Source of the DNA: Dugong dugon
Lineage: Eukaryota; Chordata; Mammalia; Sirenia; Dugongidae
DNA: 64,000 bases
Assembly: GCA_030035585.1 (NCBI GenBank)
Contig: CM057462.1
Span: forward strand, 141,944,734 to 142,008,733
Direction of reading: 5' to 3'
The notes below the pieces were generated by a model. The model was not told the DNA's origin. It made no database searches and saw only the letters and a list, made by a program, of their open reading frames with translations. Shown in pieces: positions 20,780 through 32,756 of this stretch; position 1 is the first letter of the stretch; every line of letters starts with the position of its first letter. The translations under genes and the position numbers were made by a program.

Positions 20780-22559
20780 GAATCAAATTGACTATATCTG
20801 TGGGAAGAGGCGAAACAGAAGCTCAATGTTATCAGTCAGAAAAAGGCCAGGGGCCAACTGCAGAACAGATCATCAGTTGCTCATGTGTAAGTTCAAGTTG
20901 AAGCTGAAGAAAATTAAAACAAGTCCATGAGAGCAAAAGTATGACCTTGAGTATACCACACCTGAATTTAGAGACCATCTCAAGAATAGATTTAAAGCAC
21001 CGAACACTAATGAATGACCAAAGACCAGATGAGTTGTGGGATGACATCAAGGGCATCATACATGAAGAAAGAAAAAGTCATTGAAAAGAAAGAAAAGACC
21101 AAAATGGAGATGTCAGAGGAGATTCTGAAACTTGCTCTGGATATCAAGTAGCTAAAGCAAATGGAAAAAATGATGAAGTAAAAGAGCTAAAGAGAAGGTT
21201 TCAAAGGGCAGCTTGAGAAGATAAAGTATTATAATGAAATGTGCAAAGACCTGGATTTAGAAAACCAAAAGGGAAGAACATGGTTGGCATTTCTCAATCT
21301 GAAAGAACTGAAGCAAAAATTCATGCCTTGATTTGCAATAATGAAAGATCCTATGGGCAAAATATGTAACAACACAGGAAGCATCAAAAGAAGATGGAAG
21401 GAATGCAGAGTCACTGGATCAAAAAGAATTGATCAATGTTCAACCATTCAAGGAGGTAGCATATGATCAAGAATCAATAGTATTAAAAGAAGAAGTCCAA
21501 GCTGCACTGAAGGATTTGGCAAAAAAACCAAGGTTCCAGGAATCGACATAATACCAATTGAGATATTTCAACAAACGGATGCAATGCTGGAGCCACGCAC
21601 TCATCTATGCCAAGAAGTTTGGAAGACAGCTCCCTGACCACCTGACTAGAAGAGATCCATATTTGTGCCCATTCCAAAGAAAGGTGATCCAACAAATGCT
21701 GAAATTATCAAACAATATCATTAATACTACCTGCAAGTAAAATTTTGCTGAAGATAATTAAAAAATAGTTTCAGCAGTACATCAACACAGAACTGCCGGA
21801 AAGTCAAGCCAGATTTAGAAGCGAATGTGGAGCGAAGGCTATCATTGCTGATGTCAAATGGATCCTGGCTGAAAGCAGAGAATACCAGAAAGATGTTTAC
21901 CTGTGTTTTATTGACTATGCAAAGGCATTCGACTGTGTGGATCATAACAAATTATAGATAACATTGCAAAGAATGGGAATTCCAGAACACTTAATTGTGC
22001 TCATGAGGAAACTGTACATAGATCAAGGGGCAGTTATTCCAACAGAACAAGGGGATAGTGTGTGGTTTACAATTAGGAAAGGTGTGCATCAGGGCTGTGT
22101 CCTTTTTCCATACTTATTCAATCAGTATGCTAAGCAAATAATGTGAGAAGCTGGACTAAATGAAAAAGTACACGGCATCAGGATTGAAGGAGGACTTAGT
22201 AACAACCTGCCTTATGCAGATGACACAACCTTGTTTGCTGAAAGTGAAGAGGACTTGAAGCATTTACTGACGAAGATCAAAGACTTCAGCCTTCAGCATG
22301 GATTACACTTCATCATAAAGAAAACAAAAATCCTCACAACTGGACCAGTAAGCAGCATCATGATAAACAGAGAAAAGATTGACATTGTCAAGGATTTCAT
22401 TTTACTTGGATCCACAATCAACGCCAATAGAAGCAGCAGTCAAGAAATCAAACGACGTATTTCATTGGGCAAATCTGCCGCAAAAGATCTCTTTAATGTG
22501 TTGAAAAACGCAGAGGTCACTTTGGGGACTAAGTTGCTCCTGACCCACACCATGGTATT
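20780..22559 (+). mobile_element. RTE LINE A, left part
   Basis: 5'-truncated RTE (BovB-like) that begins in the endonuclease ('aatcaaattgactatatctg') and runs through the reverse transcriptase. 22198-22260 reads NNLPYADDTTLFAESEEDLKHLL with the YADD box. Many frameshifts and stops break it. It halts at CCATGGTATT (22550-22559) and resumes with CCATGGTATT at 30243, so an antisense L1 and its contents were inserted there. Confidence 0.88.
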
Positions 22560-22657
22560 TTCTTTTCCTTTGGCTTTAAACAACACAAAATTATTGTCTC
22601 ACAGTTCTGGAGGGTGAGAGTCTGAGATCAGGATGCCAGCAATTTTGATTCCTTCTG
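22560..22657 (-). mobile_element. MaLR-type LTR fragment
   Basis: 'ttgtctcacagttctggagg', 'gagtctgagatcaggatgcc' and 'attccttctgaggc' form the reverse-strand phrase typical of MaLR LTRs. Neither end is intact. Confidence 0.5.
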
Positions 22658-23047
22658 AGGCTTTTTTGGGAGTTTTTTTTTTTTTTTTTTTTTAATTACC
22701 TCTTCAATTTCTTGTTTTGCTATGGGTCGATTCTGTTTTTCTACCTCTGTGTTAGTTTAGATGGGTAGTGTGTTTCCAGAAATTTGTCCATTTCTTCTAG
22801 AGTTTCAAATTTGTTGCAGTATAATTTTTCATAGTATTATGTTATGATCTTTTTTATTTCACTTGTTTCTGTTGTAATGAAACCCATCTCATTTCTTATT
22901 TGGATTATTTGCTTCTTCTCTTGATTTTTCTTTTGTCAGTTTGGCCAGTGGTTTGTCCATTTTATTCATCCTTTGAAAGAAACAACTTCTGGTCTTGTTG
23001 GTTCTTTCTATTGTTTTTCTGTTCCCCGTTTCATTTCTTTCTTTCTT
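22658..23047 (-). mobile_element. L1 B, ORF2 fragment
   Basis: The reverse complement aligns with codons ~335-460 of the intact ORF2 (12120): the RINK..KPLA segment, the TTETNEI-type text and 'gtaattaaaaa'. A T-run at 22673-22693 corresponds to the native A-run just before the ORF2 'actcccaa' segment, expanded. Confidence 0.8.
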
Positions 23048-24095
23048 TTATTTTTGAACATTATATTGTGGTTTAAGTAAGTTTACAGAGAAAATTAGTT
23101 TCAACAATTTATACACAGCTTGTTTTGTGACATTGGTTGCAAACCCCTGAATGAGTCTGCACTCTCCCCTCTTCCTCCCTTGTTTCCCTGTGTCCATTGG
23201 CCAAGCTCTCCTGCCCGTACTATCCTTCTGAACTTTGCTTTTGGGCAAATGCTTCCCTTTAGCTCTCATATAGTTGATTGTTCTGACGTGTACATTCTTC
23301 ACTGGTGTTATTGTTCATTTTACAGGCCTGTCTTTTGTATGGCTATAATGGGATCTCCAGAAGTGATTTCAGTTTCAAGTTTGAAGTGTGTCTAAGAGCC
23401 ACAGTCTTGGAGGTTCCATCAGTCTCTATCAGACCAGTAAGTCTGGTCTTATTTATGAGTTTTAATTTTGTTGTACATCCCTCTCCCACTCTGTCCTACT
23501 AATATGGTCCTGGTCAGAACGGTCAGAAGTGGTAGTTGGGCACCATCTACTTTTTCTGGTCTCAGGCTAGTGGAGGCATGGTTTTTGTGGTCCATTAGTC
23601 ATTTGGACTAATTGTTTCCCTGAGTCTTTTGTTTTCTTCACTCTTCTTTGCTCTGGACTGGAAGAGGCCTATTGTCATACATTAGATGGCTGCTTGCAAG
23701 CTTTTAAGACCCCACTCGCTGCTCATCAAGGTAGGATGTAGAACATTGTCTATACAGATTATGATATGCCAGTTGACATAGATGCCCCCTGAGACTGTGA
23801 TCCCTAGCCCTCAAGGCCAGTGTCTCAGTCCTGGGAGGTGTATGGTTATGGCTAAGAAGTTTTCGTGACTATGTCCCCTGTGTGCACTATTGCATACAAG
23901 AGTATATTTGCAGCATTTACACATTACATATATGTACCTGGATGTACTTCCATAAGCCCTCCCAACCCTGTTCAGCTTGCGTATCTACCTATGTATCCAC
24001 TCCTACATTATTGTTTGTTATTACTATTGTTACAGGATTCTATATGGATTACTATTTATCATTGTTGCCTTTTACTCCTGCATACCTTTCAGTAT
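23048..24095 (-). mobile_element. L1 C, 3' UTR
   Basis: Antisense L1 3' UTR of an older subfamily. It contains the reverse complements of 'agaacttaatggcccacc' type text also seen at 16100-16450 and 43400-44460: 'ttaagaccccactcgctgct', 'ggtaggatgtagaacattgt', and 'ttgggcaccatctac'. It ends with ACCTTTCAGTAT at 24084-24095, the target duplication of RTE D. Confidence 0.85.
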
Positions 24096-26448
24096 GCAGG
24101 AAAATATGGCCTTGGTGACAGAAACAATGCTGGAGATCACATGATAGAATTTTGCAAGACCAATGACTTTCCTTGTTGCAAATACCTTTTTCAACAACAT
24201 GAATGGCGACTATACATGCGGACCTTGCCAAATGGAAAATAGAGGAATCAGATCGACTACATCTGTGGAAAGAGATAACGGAAAAGTTCAATGTCATCAG
24301 TCAGAACAAGGCCAGGAGCCGACTGCTGAACAGACCATCAATTGCTCATATACAAGTTCAAGTTGAAACTGAAGAAAATTAAAACAAGTCCATGAGAGCC
24401 AAAGTGCAACTCTGAGTATATCCCACCTAAGTTTAGCAACCATCTCAAGAATAGATTTGACGTGTTAAACACTAATGACTGAAGACCAGACGAGTTGTGG
24501 AATGACGTCAAGGGCATCATACATGAAGAAAGCAAGAAGTCATTAAAAAGACAGGAAAAAAAGACGAAAATGGATATCAGAAGAGACTCTGAAACTTGCT
24601 CTTGAACATCGAGTAGCTAAAGCTAAAGGAAGAAATGATGAAGTAAAAGAGCTGAACAGAAGATTTCAGAGGACGGCTGGAGAAGACAAAGTATTATAAT
24701 GACACGTGCAAAGAGCTGGAGATAGAAAACCGAAAGGGAAGAACATGCCTGGCATTTCTCAAGTTGAAAGAACTGAAGAAAAAATTCAAGCCTCGGGTTG
24801 CAATATTGAAGGATTCTGTGGGCAAAATATTAATGCAGGAAGCATCAAAAGAAGATGGAAGGAATACACAGAGTCATTTTAGCAAAAAGAATTGGTCGAA
24901 GTTCAGCCATTTCAGGAGGTAGCATATGATCAGGAACTGATGATACTGAAAGAAGAAGTCCAAGCTACCCTGGAGGCATTGGCAAAAACAAGCCTCCAGG
25001 AATTGACAGAATACCAACTGGAGTTTCAGCAAATGGATGCAGCACTGGAAGCGCTCACTTGTCTATGCCAAGAAATTTGGAAGACAGCTACCTGACCAAC
25101 CTACTGGAAGAGATCCATATTTATGCCTATTCCCAAGTAAAGTGAGCCAACCAAATGCAGAAATTATTGAACAATGTCATTAATATCACAAGCAAGTAAA
25201 ATTTTGATGAAGATCATTCAAAAGTGGCTGCAGCATTATGTCGACAGAAAACTGCCAGAAACTCAAGCCAGATTCAGAAGAGGATGGGAACCAGGTATAT
25301 CATTGCTGATGTCAGATGGATTGATGTCAGATGGATCCTGGCTGAAAGCAGAGAATACCAGAAGGATATATACCTGTGTTTTATTGATTTGAAAAGGCTT
25401 TCGACTGTGTGAATCATAACAATTTATAGATAACATTGTGAAGAATGGGAATTCCAGGACACTTAATTGTTCTCATGAGGAACCTGTACATAGATCAAGA
25501 GGCAGTTGTTCGAACAGAACAAGATGATACTGTGTGGTTTAAAGTCAGGAAAGGTGTGCGTCAGAGTTACATCCTTTCACCCTACCTATTCAGTCTGTAT
25601 GCTGAGCAAATAATCCAAAAAGCTGGACCATATGAAAAAGAACAGGGCATCAGGATTAACAATCTGTGTTATGCAGATGACACAATCTTGCTTGCTGAAA
25701 GTGAAGTAGACTTGAAGCACTTACTAATGAAGGTCAAAGACCACAACCTTCAGTATGTATTACACCTCAACATAAAGGAAACAAAAATCCTCACAACTGG
25801 ACCAGTAAGCAACATCATGATAAATGGAGAAAAGATTTAAATTGTCAAGGATTTCATTTTACTTGGATACACAATCAACAGCCATGGAAGCGGCAGTCAA
25901 GAAATTGAAAGACTCCTTGTATTGGGCAAATCTGCTGCAAAAAAACCTCTTTAAAGTGTTAAAAAGCAAAGATGTCACCTTAAAGACTAAGGTGCACCTG
26001 ACCCAAGCCATGGTGTTTTCAATCACCTCATATACATGCGAAAGCTGAGTGATGAATAATGAAGACCAAGGAAGAATTGGTGCCTTTAAATTGTGGTGTT
26101 GGCAAAGAATATCGAATATAACATGGACTGCCAAAAGAATGTACAAATCTGTCTTGGAAAAAGTACAACCAGAATGCTCTTTAGAAGCAAGCATGGCAAG
26201 ATTGCGTCTCACATACTTTGGATGAGTTATCAGAAGGGATCAGTCCCTGGAGAAGGATATCATGCTTAGTAAAGTAGAGGGTCAGCGAAAAAGAGGAAGA
26301 CCTTCAATGACATGTATTGACACAGTGGCTGCAACAGTGGGCTCAAGAATAACGATTGTGAGGATGGTGCAGGACTGGGCTGTGTTTCATTCTGTTGTAC
26401 ATAGGATTCTTATGAGTTGGAACTGACTCAGTGGCACCTAACAACAAC
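24096..26448 (+). mobile_element. RTE LINE D, inserted in L1 C
   Basis: 5'-truncated RTE from late endonuclease (KYGLGD-like) to the 3' end. The reverse transcriptase YADD box is in the 131-codon frame 25445-25840 (NNLCYADDTILLAESEVDLKHLL). The 3' end is '...ctcagtggcacctaacaacaac'. A 12-bp target duplication, ACCTTTCAGTAT, flanks it (24084-24095 and 26449-26460). It is pseudogenised by stops and indels throughout. Confidence 0.92.
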
Positions 26449-26818
26449 ACCTTTCAGTATCTTCCTTTATCTTGATTATGTTGCGCTGGCTTACCCCATA
26501 TTGTATTTTATCTTTCCCTTTACCAAAGTTAGTATGTTTCTACTATCTAGTTAGTGGTTTTTCCTCCCCTACTCCCATCTCTGGTAACCATCAAAGAATG
26601 TTTCTGACTGTGTGAAAACCTTTTCTTGACTTTTGATAATGGTGGTCTCACACAATATTTGTCCTTCTGTGATTGACTCATTTCACAAAGCATCATGTCC
26701 TCCAGGTTTATCCATGTTGTGAAGTGTTTTGTGGATTCATCAATATTCTTCAATGCTGCATAGTATTCCATTGTTTGTATGTAACACAGTTTGTTTATCC
26801 ATTCAACCATCGATGGGC
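26449..26818 (-). mobile_element. L1 C, ORF2 C-terminal fragment
   Basis: Continuation of 23048-24095 beyond RTE D. The minus-strand frame 26547-26810 reads ...WINKLCYIQTMEYYAALKN... and ...[14 protein letters not shown], the C-terminal end of L1 ORF2p. It breaks off at the junction with RTE C. Confidence 0.88.
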
Positions 26819-28622
26819 TGTCTACTTCTGAAAATATTAGCCAGTGAAAACCTTATGAACATCAGCAGAACATTGTCTTATATAGTGCCAGAAGATGAGC
26901 CCCTCAAGTTAGAAGACACTCAAAATATGACCTGGGGAAGAGCTGCCTCCTCAAAGTAGAGGCAACCTTAATGATGTACATGGAGTCAAACTTTTGAGAC
27001 CTTCATTTGCTAATATGGCAGGACTCAAAATACGAAGAAACAGATGCAAACATCCATTAATAATCAGAATATGGAATGTACAAAGTATGAATCTAGGAAA
27101 ACTGGAATTTGTCAAAAACGAAATGGAGTGCATAAACATCATTATCCTAGGCATTAGTGTACTGAAATGAACTGATATCCGCCATTTTGAATTGGATATC
27201 TTATGGTCTACAATGCCGGCAATAACAACTTGAAGAGGAATTGCATTGCATTCATCGTCAAAAAGAACATTTCACTATCCTGAAGTACAGTGCTGTCTGT
27301 GATAGGGTAATATCCATATGCCTACAAGGAAGACCAGTTAATATAACTATTATTCAAATTTACACACCAACCACTAATGCCAAAGATGAGGAAATTGATT
27401 TTTGCTAACTTCTGTAGCCTGAAATTGATCAAACTTGCAATCAAGATGCATTGATAATTACTGGTGATTGGAATGTGAAAGTTGGAAATGAAGAAGGAAC
27501 AGTAGTTGGAAAATATGGCCTTGGTGATGGAAAATATGGCCTTGGTGATAGAAAATATGCCAGAGGTTGTGTGACAGAGTTTCGCAAGTCCAGCAGCTTC
27601 TTCATTGCAATACCTTTTTACACCAACCTAAACGGTAACTATCTAGGTAGACCTCACCAGATGGAATACACAGGAATCAAATTGTCCATATGTGTGGAAA
27701 GAGATGATGGAAAAGCTCAATATTATCAGTCAGAACAAGGCCCAGGGGCTGACTGTGGAACAGGCCATCAATTGCTCATATGTAAGTTCAAGTTGAAGCT
27801 AAAGAAAATTAAACAAGTCCATGGAAGCCAAAATATGACCTTGAGTATATTCCACCTGAATTTAGAAACAATCTGAAGAATAGATTTGACTCATCAAACA
27901 CTAATGACTGAAGATCAGACAAGTTGTGGAATAACATAAAGGACATCATACATGAAGAAAGGAAGAGGTCATTAAAAAGACAAGAAAGAATGAAAAGACC
28001 AAAATGGATGTCAGCAGAGACTCTAAAACTTGCTCTTGGACATAGAGTAGCTAAAGTGAAAGGAAGAAATGATGAAGTAAAAGAGCTGAACAGAAGATTT
28101 CATAAGGTGGCTCAAAATGACAAAGTAAATAATGACATATGTAAATAGCTGGAGATAGAAAGCCAAAAGGGAAGAACATGCTTGACGTTTCTCAAGGTGA
28201 AAGAACTGAAGACAAAATTAAAGCCTCAAGTTGCAACAATGAAGGATTCTATGGCGAAAGTATTAAATGATGCAGGAAGCATCAAAAAAGATGGAAAGAT
28301 ATACAGAATTACTGTATCAAAAAGAATTGGTTGACATCAGCTATTTCAAGAGGTAGCATGTGATCAAGAACCGATGGTACTTAAGGAAGAAGTCTAAGCT
28401 GCACTGAAGGCATTGGCAAAAAACAAGGCTCCAGGAATTGATGGAATACAGATTGAGATCTTTCAACAAATGAATGCAGTGCTGGAAGCACTCACTCATC
28501 TATGCCAAGAAATTTGGAAGATGGCTACCTAGCCAACCGACTGGAAGAGATCTGTATTTGTGCCCATTCCAAAGAAAGGTGATCCAACAGAATGTGGAAA
28601 TGATCAAACAATATCATTAATA
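26819..28622 (+). mobile_element. RTE LINE C, 5' two thirds
   Basis: It starts at the RTE 5' region ('ctgtctacttctgaaaatat') and carries the endonuclease (27451-27876: IITGDWNVKVG, the APE motif with its Asp and Asn) and the first part of the reverse transcriptase ('caaggctccaggaattgatg'), then ends at 28622 inside the RT. A 21-bp tandem duplication (ggaaaatatggccttggtgat) is seen at 27508-27549. Broken by stops. Confidence 0.87.
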
Positions 28623-30240
28623 TTCTTCTTCGTAGTGTCCCACATAAATCTTAGGCTTTCTTTGTTTTTCTTTTTCTTTCTGACTGTTCCTGGAACAAAT
28701 TAGTATCAAGAGATTTTTCTTGTATTTCGCTAATTCTTTCTTCCATTGTTTCAGTTGTACTTCTATGCCCTTCAATTGAGTTATCTATTTCTGGTTTTTT
28801 ATTGTTATATTCTGAATTTCTGCTTGCTGTATTTGTATGGTTTGTAACGGTCTATTTAATTTGTCATTTTGTTCTTGTATTGTTTTCCTGAATACTTCTA
28901 GGGTTTTGTCTGTGTTTTCCTTGATCCCTTTGTGAACCCTATATATAAGCCTTTTGAATTACTTATCAGGCAGTTCCATTACCATCTCTTCCTCAGGAAG
29001 GTTTTCTGCCCCTTTACTTTTGTCACTTGGTTGAGCCATCTTGTCTTGTTTCTTTATATGAGTTGATATTGTCTGCCATCTTTGAGGCATTGAGGTGTTA
29101 TTTTATTTATTTATGATTTTGTCTTGATATATCAGAGCAAGCACTCTTTACACTGGAGGATGGGCAAGACAGACAACGTGCATCACTCAGGTGCTCTCTG
29201 ATGGAGGAGGGACATGGCTGTCGGCCAGGGCCCCAAAGGCACTCTCTCCAGTGGGGGAGGGCCTGGGTGGTCAGCTGGGGGAGTGCAAATGCTGTCTCCA
29301 TTGGGGAGTGTTGGGCAGATGGGGTTGCACAGGTACTCTCTCTGGTGGGGTAGAGGTGGGATGGGCGGCCAGGGCCTGCACAAGTGCTCTCTCTGTCTGG
29401 GGAGGGGCAGGGCAGTAAGCTAGGAAACACAGATGCTCTCTCTGGTAGGTGAGAGGTGGGGCAGACAGCCGATAGTCATGCAGGTGCTCTCTCTGATGCG
29501 GGAGGGTGTGGGCGGATGGCTGAAAAGTACGCAGGTGCTCTCTCCAGCTGGGGAAGGGTGGGGCAGGCAGCCAGTGGACACGTATGTGCTCTCTCCAGTG
29601 TGGGAGGTGTGATGCGGGTGGCCAGGGGGTGCATAGGCACTCTCTCCAGTCGGGGAGGTGTGGGCAGGGCAGCTGGGGATGTGGGGAGTGAAAAAGAGAA
29701 GAAGAAAAATCGAGGTCAAGGGCTCTTCTATTGCTCTGTGTTTGCCACCCATCCTACTGGTGAAGTACTGCCACTGGAGAATCACCCTGTCTCTGGGCCC
29801 TGATTTCCCCCCTACTTTGTGTTGCTGAGATCCCTGAAACTCTCATTGCCTTCCTGTACTTTGCCTCCTTAGCTCCAGTTCATGTCCTGCTCACCTTGCT
29901 TTACTCTGGATATGTCTTTGTAGTTTTTCTGTCTCCTATTGGGAGTTCCATGATGTTGTCTTCCTATGTTCCTCACCCAGGGTTGCCGCTGACTTTGTCT
30001 CAAAATGGCCCCTCTGTGCCAGACTGAATGGCAGGGCACCTGCATTCTGTCTCTCCCTGTTCTTTGCTGTTGTTCAGTTTCTTTTTCCAGTTTGTATTTG
30101 ATCTAATTCTGTCTACTTTCATTTGCTGCTTAGGGTTCCAGGGTTGTCATCTGTATCTGTTTCACTTTGTTTCTTGTGTCTTTGCTGTAGAGGGGCAGTG
30201 TGGTGTGTCTGACTAGGCCACCATCTTGAATCAATCCTCT
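28623..30240 (-). mobile_element. L1 B, 5' UTR and ORF1 N-terminus
   Basis: The minus strand starts at about 30240 with a 'caagatggtggcctagtcag' phrase, equivalent to the start of the intact L1 at 8676. It runs through a repeat-bearing 5' UTR and enters ORF1 at an ATG at 29090 (…GGCAGACAATATCAA…), continuing to 28623 where RTE C begins. It is thus the 5' end of the L1 whose ORF2 piece is at 22658. Confidence 0.82.
29185..29690 (-). repeat. About 50-bp tandem monomers in an L1 5' UTR
   Basis: A landmark close to (g)tgctctctcc recurs on the plus strand at 29191, 29239, 29291, 29332, 29384, 29433, 29484, 29535, 29586 and 29638, about every 50 bp, ten times. Each unit also has a 'gggagg.gtgggc' part. 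These are G-rich on the plus strand and unrelated to the 266-bp monomers of the full-length L1. Confidence 0.88.
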
Positions 30241-30242
30241 TG

Positions 30243-30686
30243 CCATGGTATTGGCAATTGCCACATAAGCATGTGAAAGCTGGACGATGAATAAAGAAGA
30301 CCGAAAAAGAAGTGATGCCTTTAAATTATGATATCGGTGAAGGATATGGAATATACCATGGACTGCCAGGAGACTGAACAAATCTGTCTTGGAAGTACAG
30401 CCAGAATGCTCCTTAGAAGCATGGTTGGCAAAACTTTGTCTCATGTTGTTTAGACATTTTATCAGGAGGGATCAGTCCCTGGAGAAGGACATCATGCTTG
30501 GTACAGTAGAGAATCAATGAAAAGGAGGAAGACCCTTAATGAGATGGTTTGACACAGTGGCTGTAACAATGTGCTCAAATATAACAACAATTGTGAGTAT
30601 GGTGTAGGACAACTCAGTGCCTCAATTTTTTGTTTTGTTGCTATGAGTTGGAACAGACTCAATGGCCTAACAACAACAATAACAAT
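30243..30686 (+). mobile_element. RTE LINE A, right part (3' end)
   Basis: It resumes at CCATGGTATT, then 'gtgaaagctggacgatgaat', 'atcagtccctggagaaggac', and 'gttggaacagactcaatggc' to the RTE terminus 'ctaacaacaacaa'. Together with 20780-22559 it is one element. Confidence 0.85.
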
Positions 30687-30792
30687 CTTTACAGGAGCAG
30701 GTCACCAGATCCTTTCTTCTAGAGTGAGTTCAAACTGCCGACCAGTCAGTTAACAGCTGAGCACTTAACCATCGCACCACCAGGGATCCTTT
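30687..30792 (-). mobile_element. AfroSINE, head half, split by an RTE
   Basis: It has box B remnant text 'gttcaaactgccgacc' and box A side 'cttaaccatcgcaccaccag'. It completes the SINE begun at 20655. Confidence 0.75.
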
Positions 30793-30799
30793 AATAATA

Positions 30800-30990
30800 A
30801 TGTTATCCACCATTTATTGAGTATCTACTTTGTGCCAGTCCCTATGGGATTTTATGTCTCATCCTATCCTGACATCCAGTCAGTGCAGTAGATAATATTA
30901 GCCCCATTTTCCATTTGAGGAAATGGAAGCTTAGAAAGTTTAGATAACACGTCTAAAAACACACTTTTACTAAATGTAGAACCAGGAATT
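30800..30990 (+). mobile_element. MIR SINE
   Basis: 'ccatttattgagtatctact', 'tgtgccag', 'gccccattttccatttgagg' and 'aatggaagcttagaaag' follow the MIR order. Confidence 0.8.
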
Positions 30991-31399
30991 AGAACTTGGT
31001 TCATTAAATATGATGCATTGTGGAATGATTTTGATAATTATATGAACATGTCAAAAGAACTATTATTGCCTGCATAGGAACATATTCTTTTTTAAAGTAT
31101 AGAATAATATAGCACAATGAAAAGAGAAGTGAAAAAAAAAAAATTAAAGATGCACCAAGACACTTTTAAAAAGAAAACTGAAGAGTAATTTTATGAACAA
31201 TTGCAAGCAAATCAAAAGTCAGACAGAAAAATTTTAATTCTACTTTCCTTCACAGTCAAGCTTTAAACATCTTTTCTATTAAACAATACATTCAGTTCTC
31301 AACCCATGGTAATTTGGCCTGTTGCTTCCCTCCATCCTAAAGTTTCTTGAATTGAGATCACCTGTGAATTTTCACTTGCCAAGTCCAATAGAAATTATG
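30991..31399. other. Unassigned DNA
   Basis: I see no gene or named repeat. Confidence 0.5.
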
Positions 31400-31870
31400 C
31401 TCTTATTATAGCCAAATTCTCTTTAGCATTTGACACTGTTCACTACCCCTTAATTGAAATATTCTCCTCCTTTGGCTTTTGTGACACTAATTGTTCCAAG
31501 ATTTCCTTCTATATCTATGGCCAATCCTTGCTCTCATTTTTGGACTCTTCTTTCTTAGTCCCACATTTAAATGTTGGAGTTATCTCAGGTTCTTTTCTCA
31601 GCTTTCTCCTCCTCTCCTCTTTAGATTCTTCCTGAAAGATAGTATTCAATCCTTGCCTCCAGAGGCTGCTTGAACACTGATGATGCCTAAACAGTTGACA
31701 TTCTCTGTGTTATAGATTCATATAGCCAAAGCTTACTTGAAATCTATTCATGAAGTCTTCTTAACTGAACTCATTATCTCCTCCTCACCACACAAATATG
31801 TATCTCCACCTCTCTTCATGTCATATTTATTATTCAGTAAGGGCTGAAAAATGTTTATTGAGTGCATGAA
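31400..31870 (+). mobile_element. L2 LINE RT-to-3' fragment
   Basis: 'tgacactgttcactacccc', 'aaatgttggagttatctcag' (the L2 'NVGVPQGS' RT block, decayed), then further along 'tgatgatgcctaaac' and the 3' terminus 'aatgtttattgagtgcatga'. Confidence 0.7.
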
Positions 31871-32199
31871 ATAATAAAATAATTTAAAAGATGTTTGTTC
31901 AATCTGGAGAGTAAGTAATGATTGTTAAATTTCTTTCTAATCACAAATACTTCTTCCAGAGGAATAAATGATTGCTGCATGGACTTCAAAGATCATTTAT
32001 ATATCTAATAAAAATGAGCAGTTTTTTTCTTCTCAAAGAGCAGTTTCAGGTAAAATTTATAAGAAGTATTTTTGTTCTCTTTTTTCTTCTCTTTTACGAA
32101 AAGTTAGACTTTTCTTTTAGTGCTCCAATCTCCAGAACAGTGTCCTTAAGGGACGATTTATCTGTTAAGACTCTAAACAGGCGTACTAGTTAGCTACTG

Positions 32200-32530
32200 C
32201 CACAGTACTGCTGCTTAAAAAAAAAAAAACATATAGTCACTTTTTCTCAGTCACCTATCTGCAGGTTGGCTGAGATGGGCTGATCTTGCCTGAGTTTGAC
32301 TTGGTTTGGCTTCAAGTTTGGACCAGGAAGCGGATCAGCATATGTTAATTTTATGGTAATATGCCACAGTTGATGTACTGTACAGAGTGCTGTGAATGTA
32401 TAGAGAAGGAGAAAAAGATTGAATGTTGGTCTTAAAAACTTTTCACAGAGGAGTGGCATTTGATCTGGATGCTGAAGGATGAAAAAATAAAGTTAGCCAA
32501 TCAGAGATGAGGGAAGAGCATTCTAAATAT
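32200..32530 (-). mobile_element. L2 antisense fragment and an unassigned remnant
   Basis: At 32410-32530 the plus strand has 'ggagtggcatttgatctgga', 'tgctgaaggatgaa' and 'gagggaagagcattctaaat', the reverse complement of L2. At 32200-32400 there is an interspersed-repeat-like remnant ('agttagctactgccacagta') that I cannot assign. Confidence 0.5.
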
Positions 32531-32578
32531 TGATAATAAGGTACAAGATCATTTATATTAGTTTAATATAATTTATTG

Positions 32579-32738
32579 GTGCCCTGGTGGCTCAGTGGTT
32601 AAGAGCTGGGCTGGTAACCAAAAGGCCAGCAGTTTGAATCCACCAGTCACTCCTTGGAAACTCTATGGGGCAGTTCTACTCTGTCCTATAGGATTGCTAT
32701 GAGTCAGAATCCACTTGATGGCAACGGGTGTGGTTTTG
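32579..32738 (+). mobile_element. AfroSINE, short subtype, with target duplication
   Basis: It reads GCCCTGGTGGCTCAGTGGTT (box A), 'gtttgaatccaccag' (box B remnant), 'ggcagttctactctgtccta', then 'cacttgatggcaacggg', the RTE-like tail. The flanks GTTTAATATAATTTATTG (32561-32578) and GTTTAATGTAATTCACTG (32739-32756) are an 18-bp target duplication with three differences. Confidence 0.93.
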
Positions 32739-32756
32739 GTTTAATGTAATTCACTG

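Noticed and set aside
22673..22693. T-run taken first as a premature poly(A) of an antisense L1
   Set aside because: L1 ORF2 sequence continues on the far side of the run, where the intact ORF2 also has an A-run; it is an expansion, not a tail.
29185..29690. Regular ~50-bp repeats considered as a CRISPR-like array
   Set aside because: Units are contiguous and diverged with no unique spacers, in an animal genome and within an L1 5' UTR.
32579..32660. tRNA gene-like box A and box B in SINE heads
   Set aside because: They are in AfroSINE heads with a RTE-like tail; no cloverleaf that would stand as a functional tRNA gene was evident.
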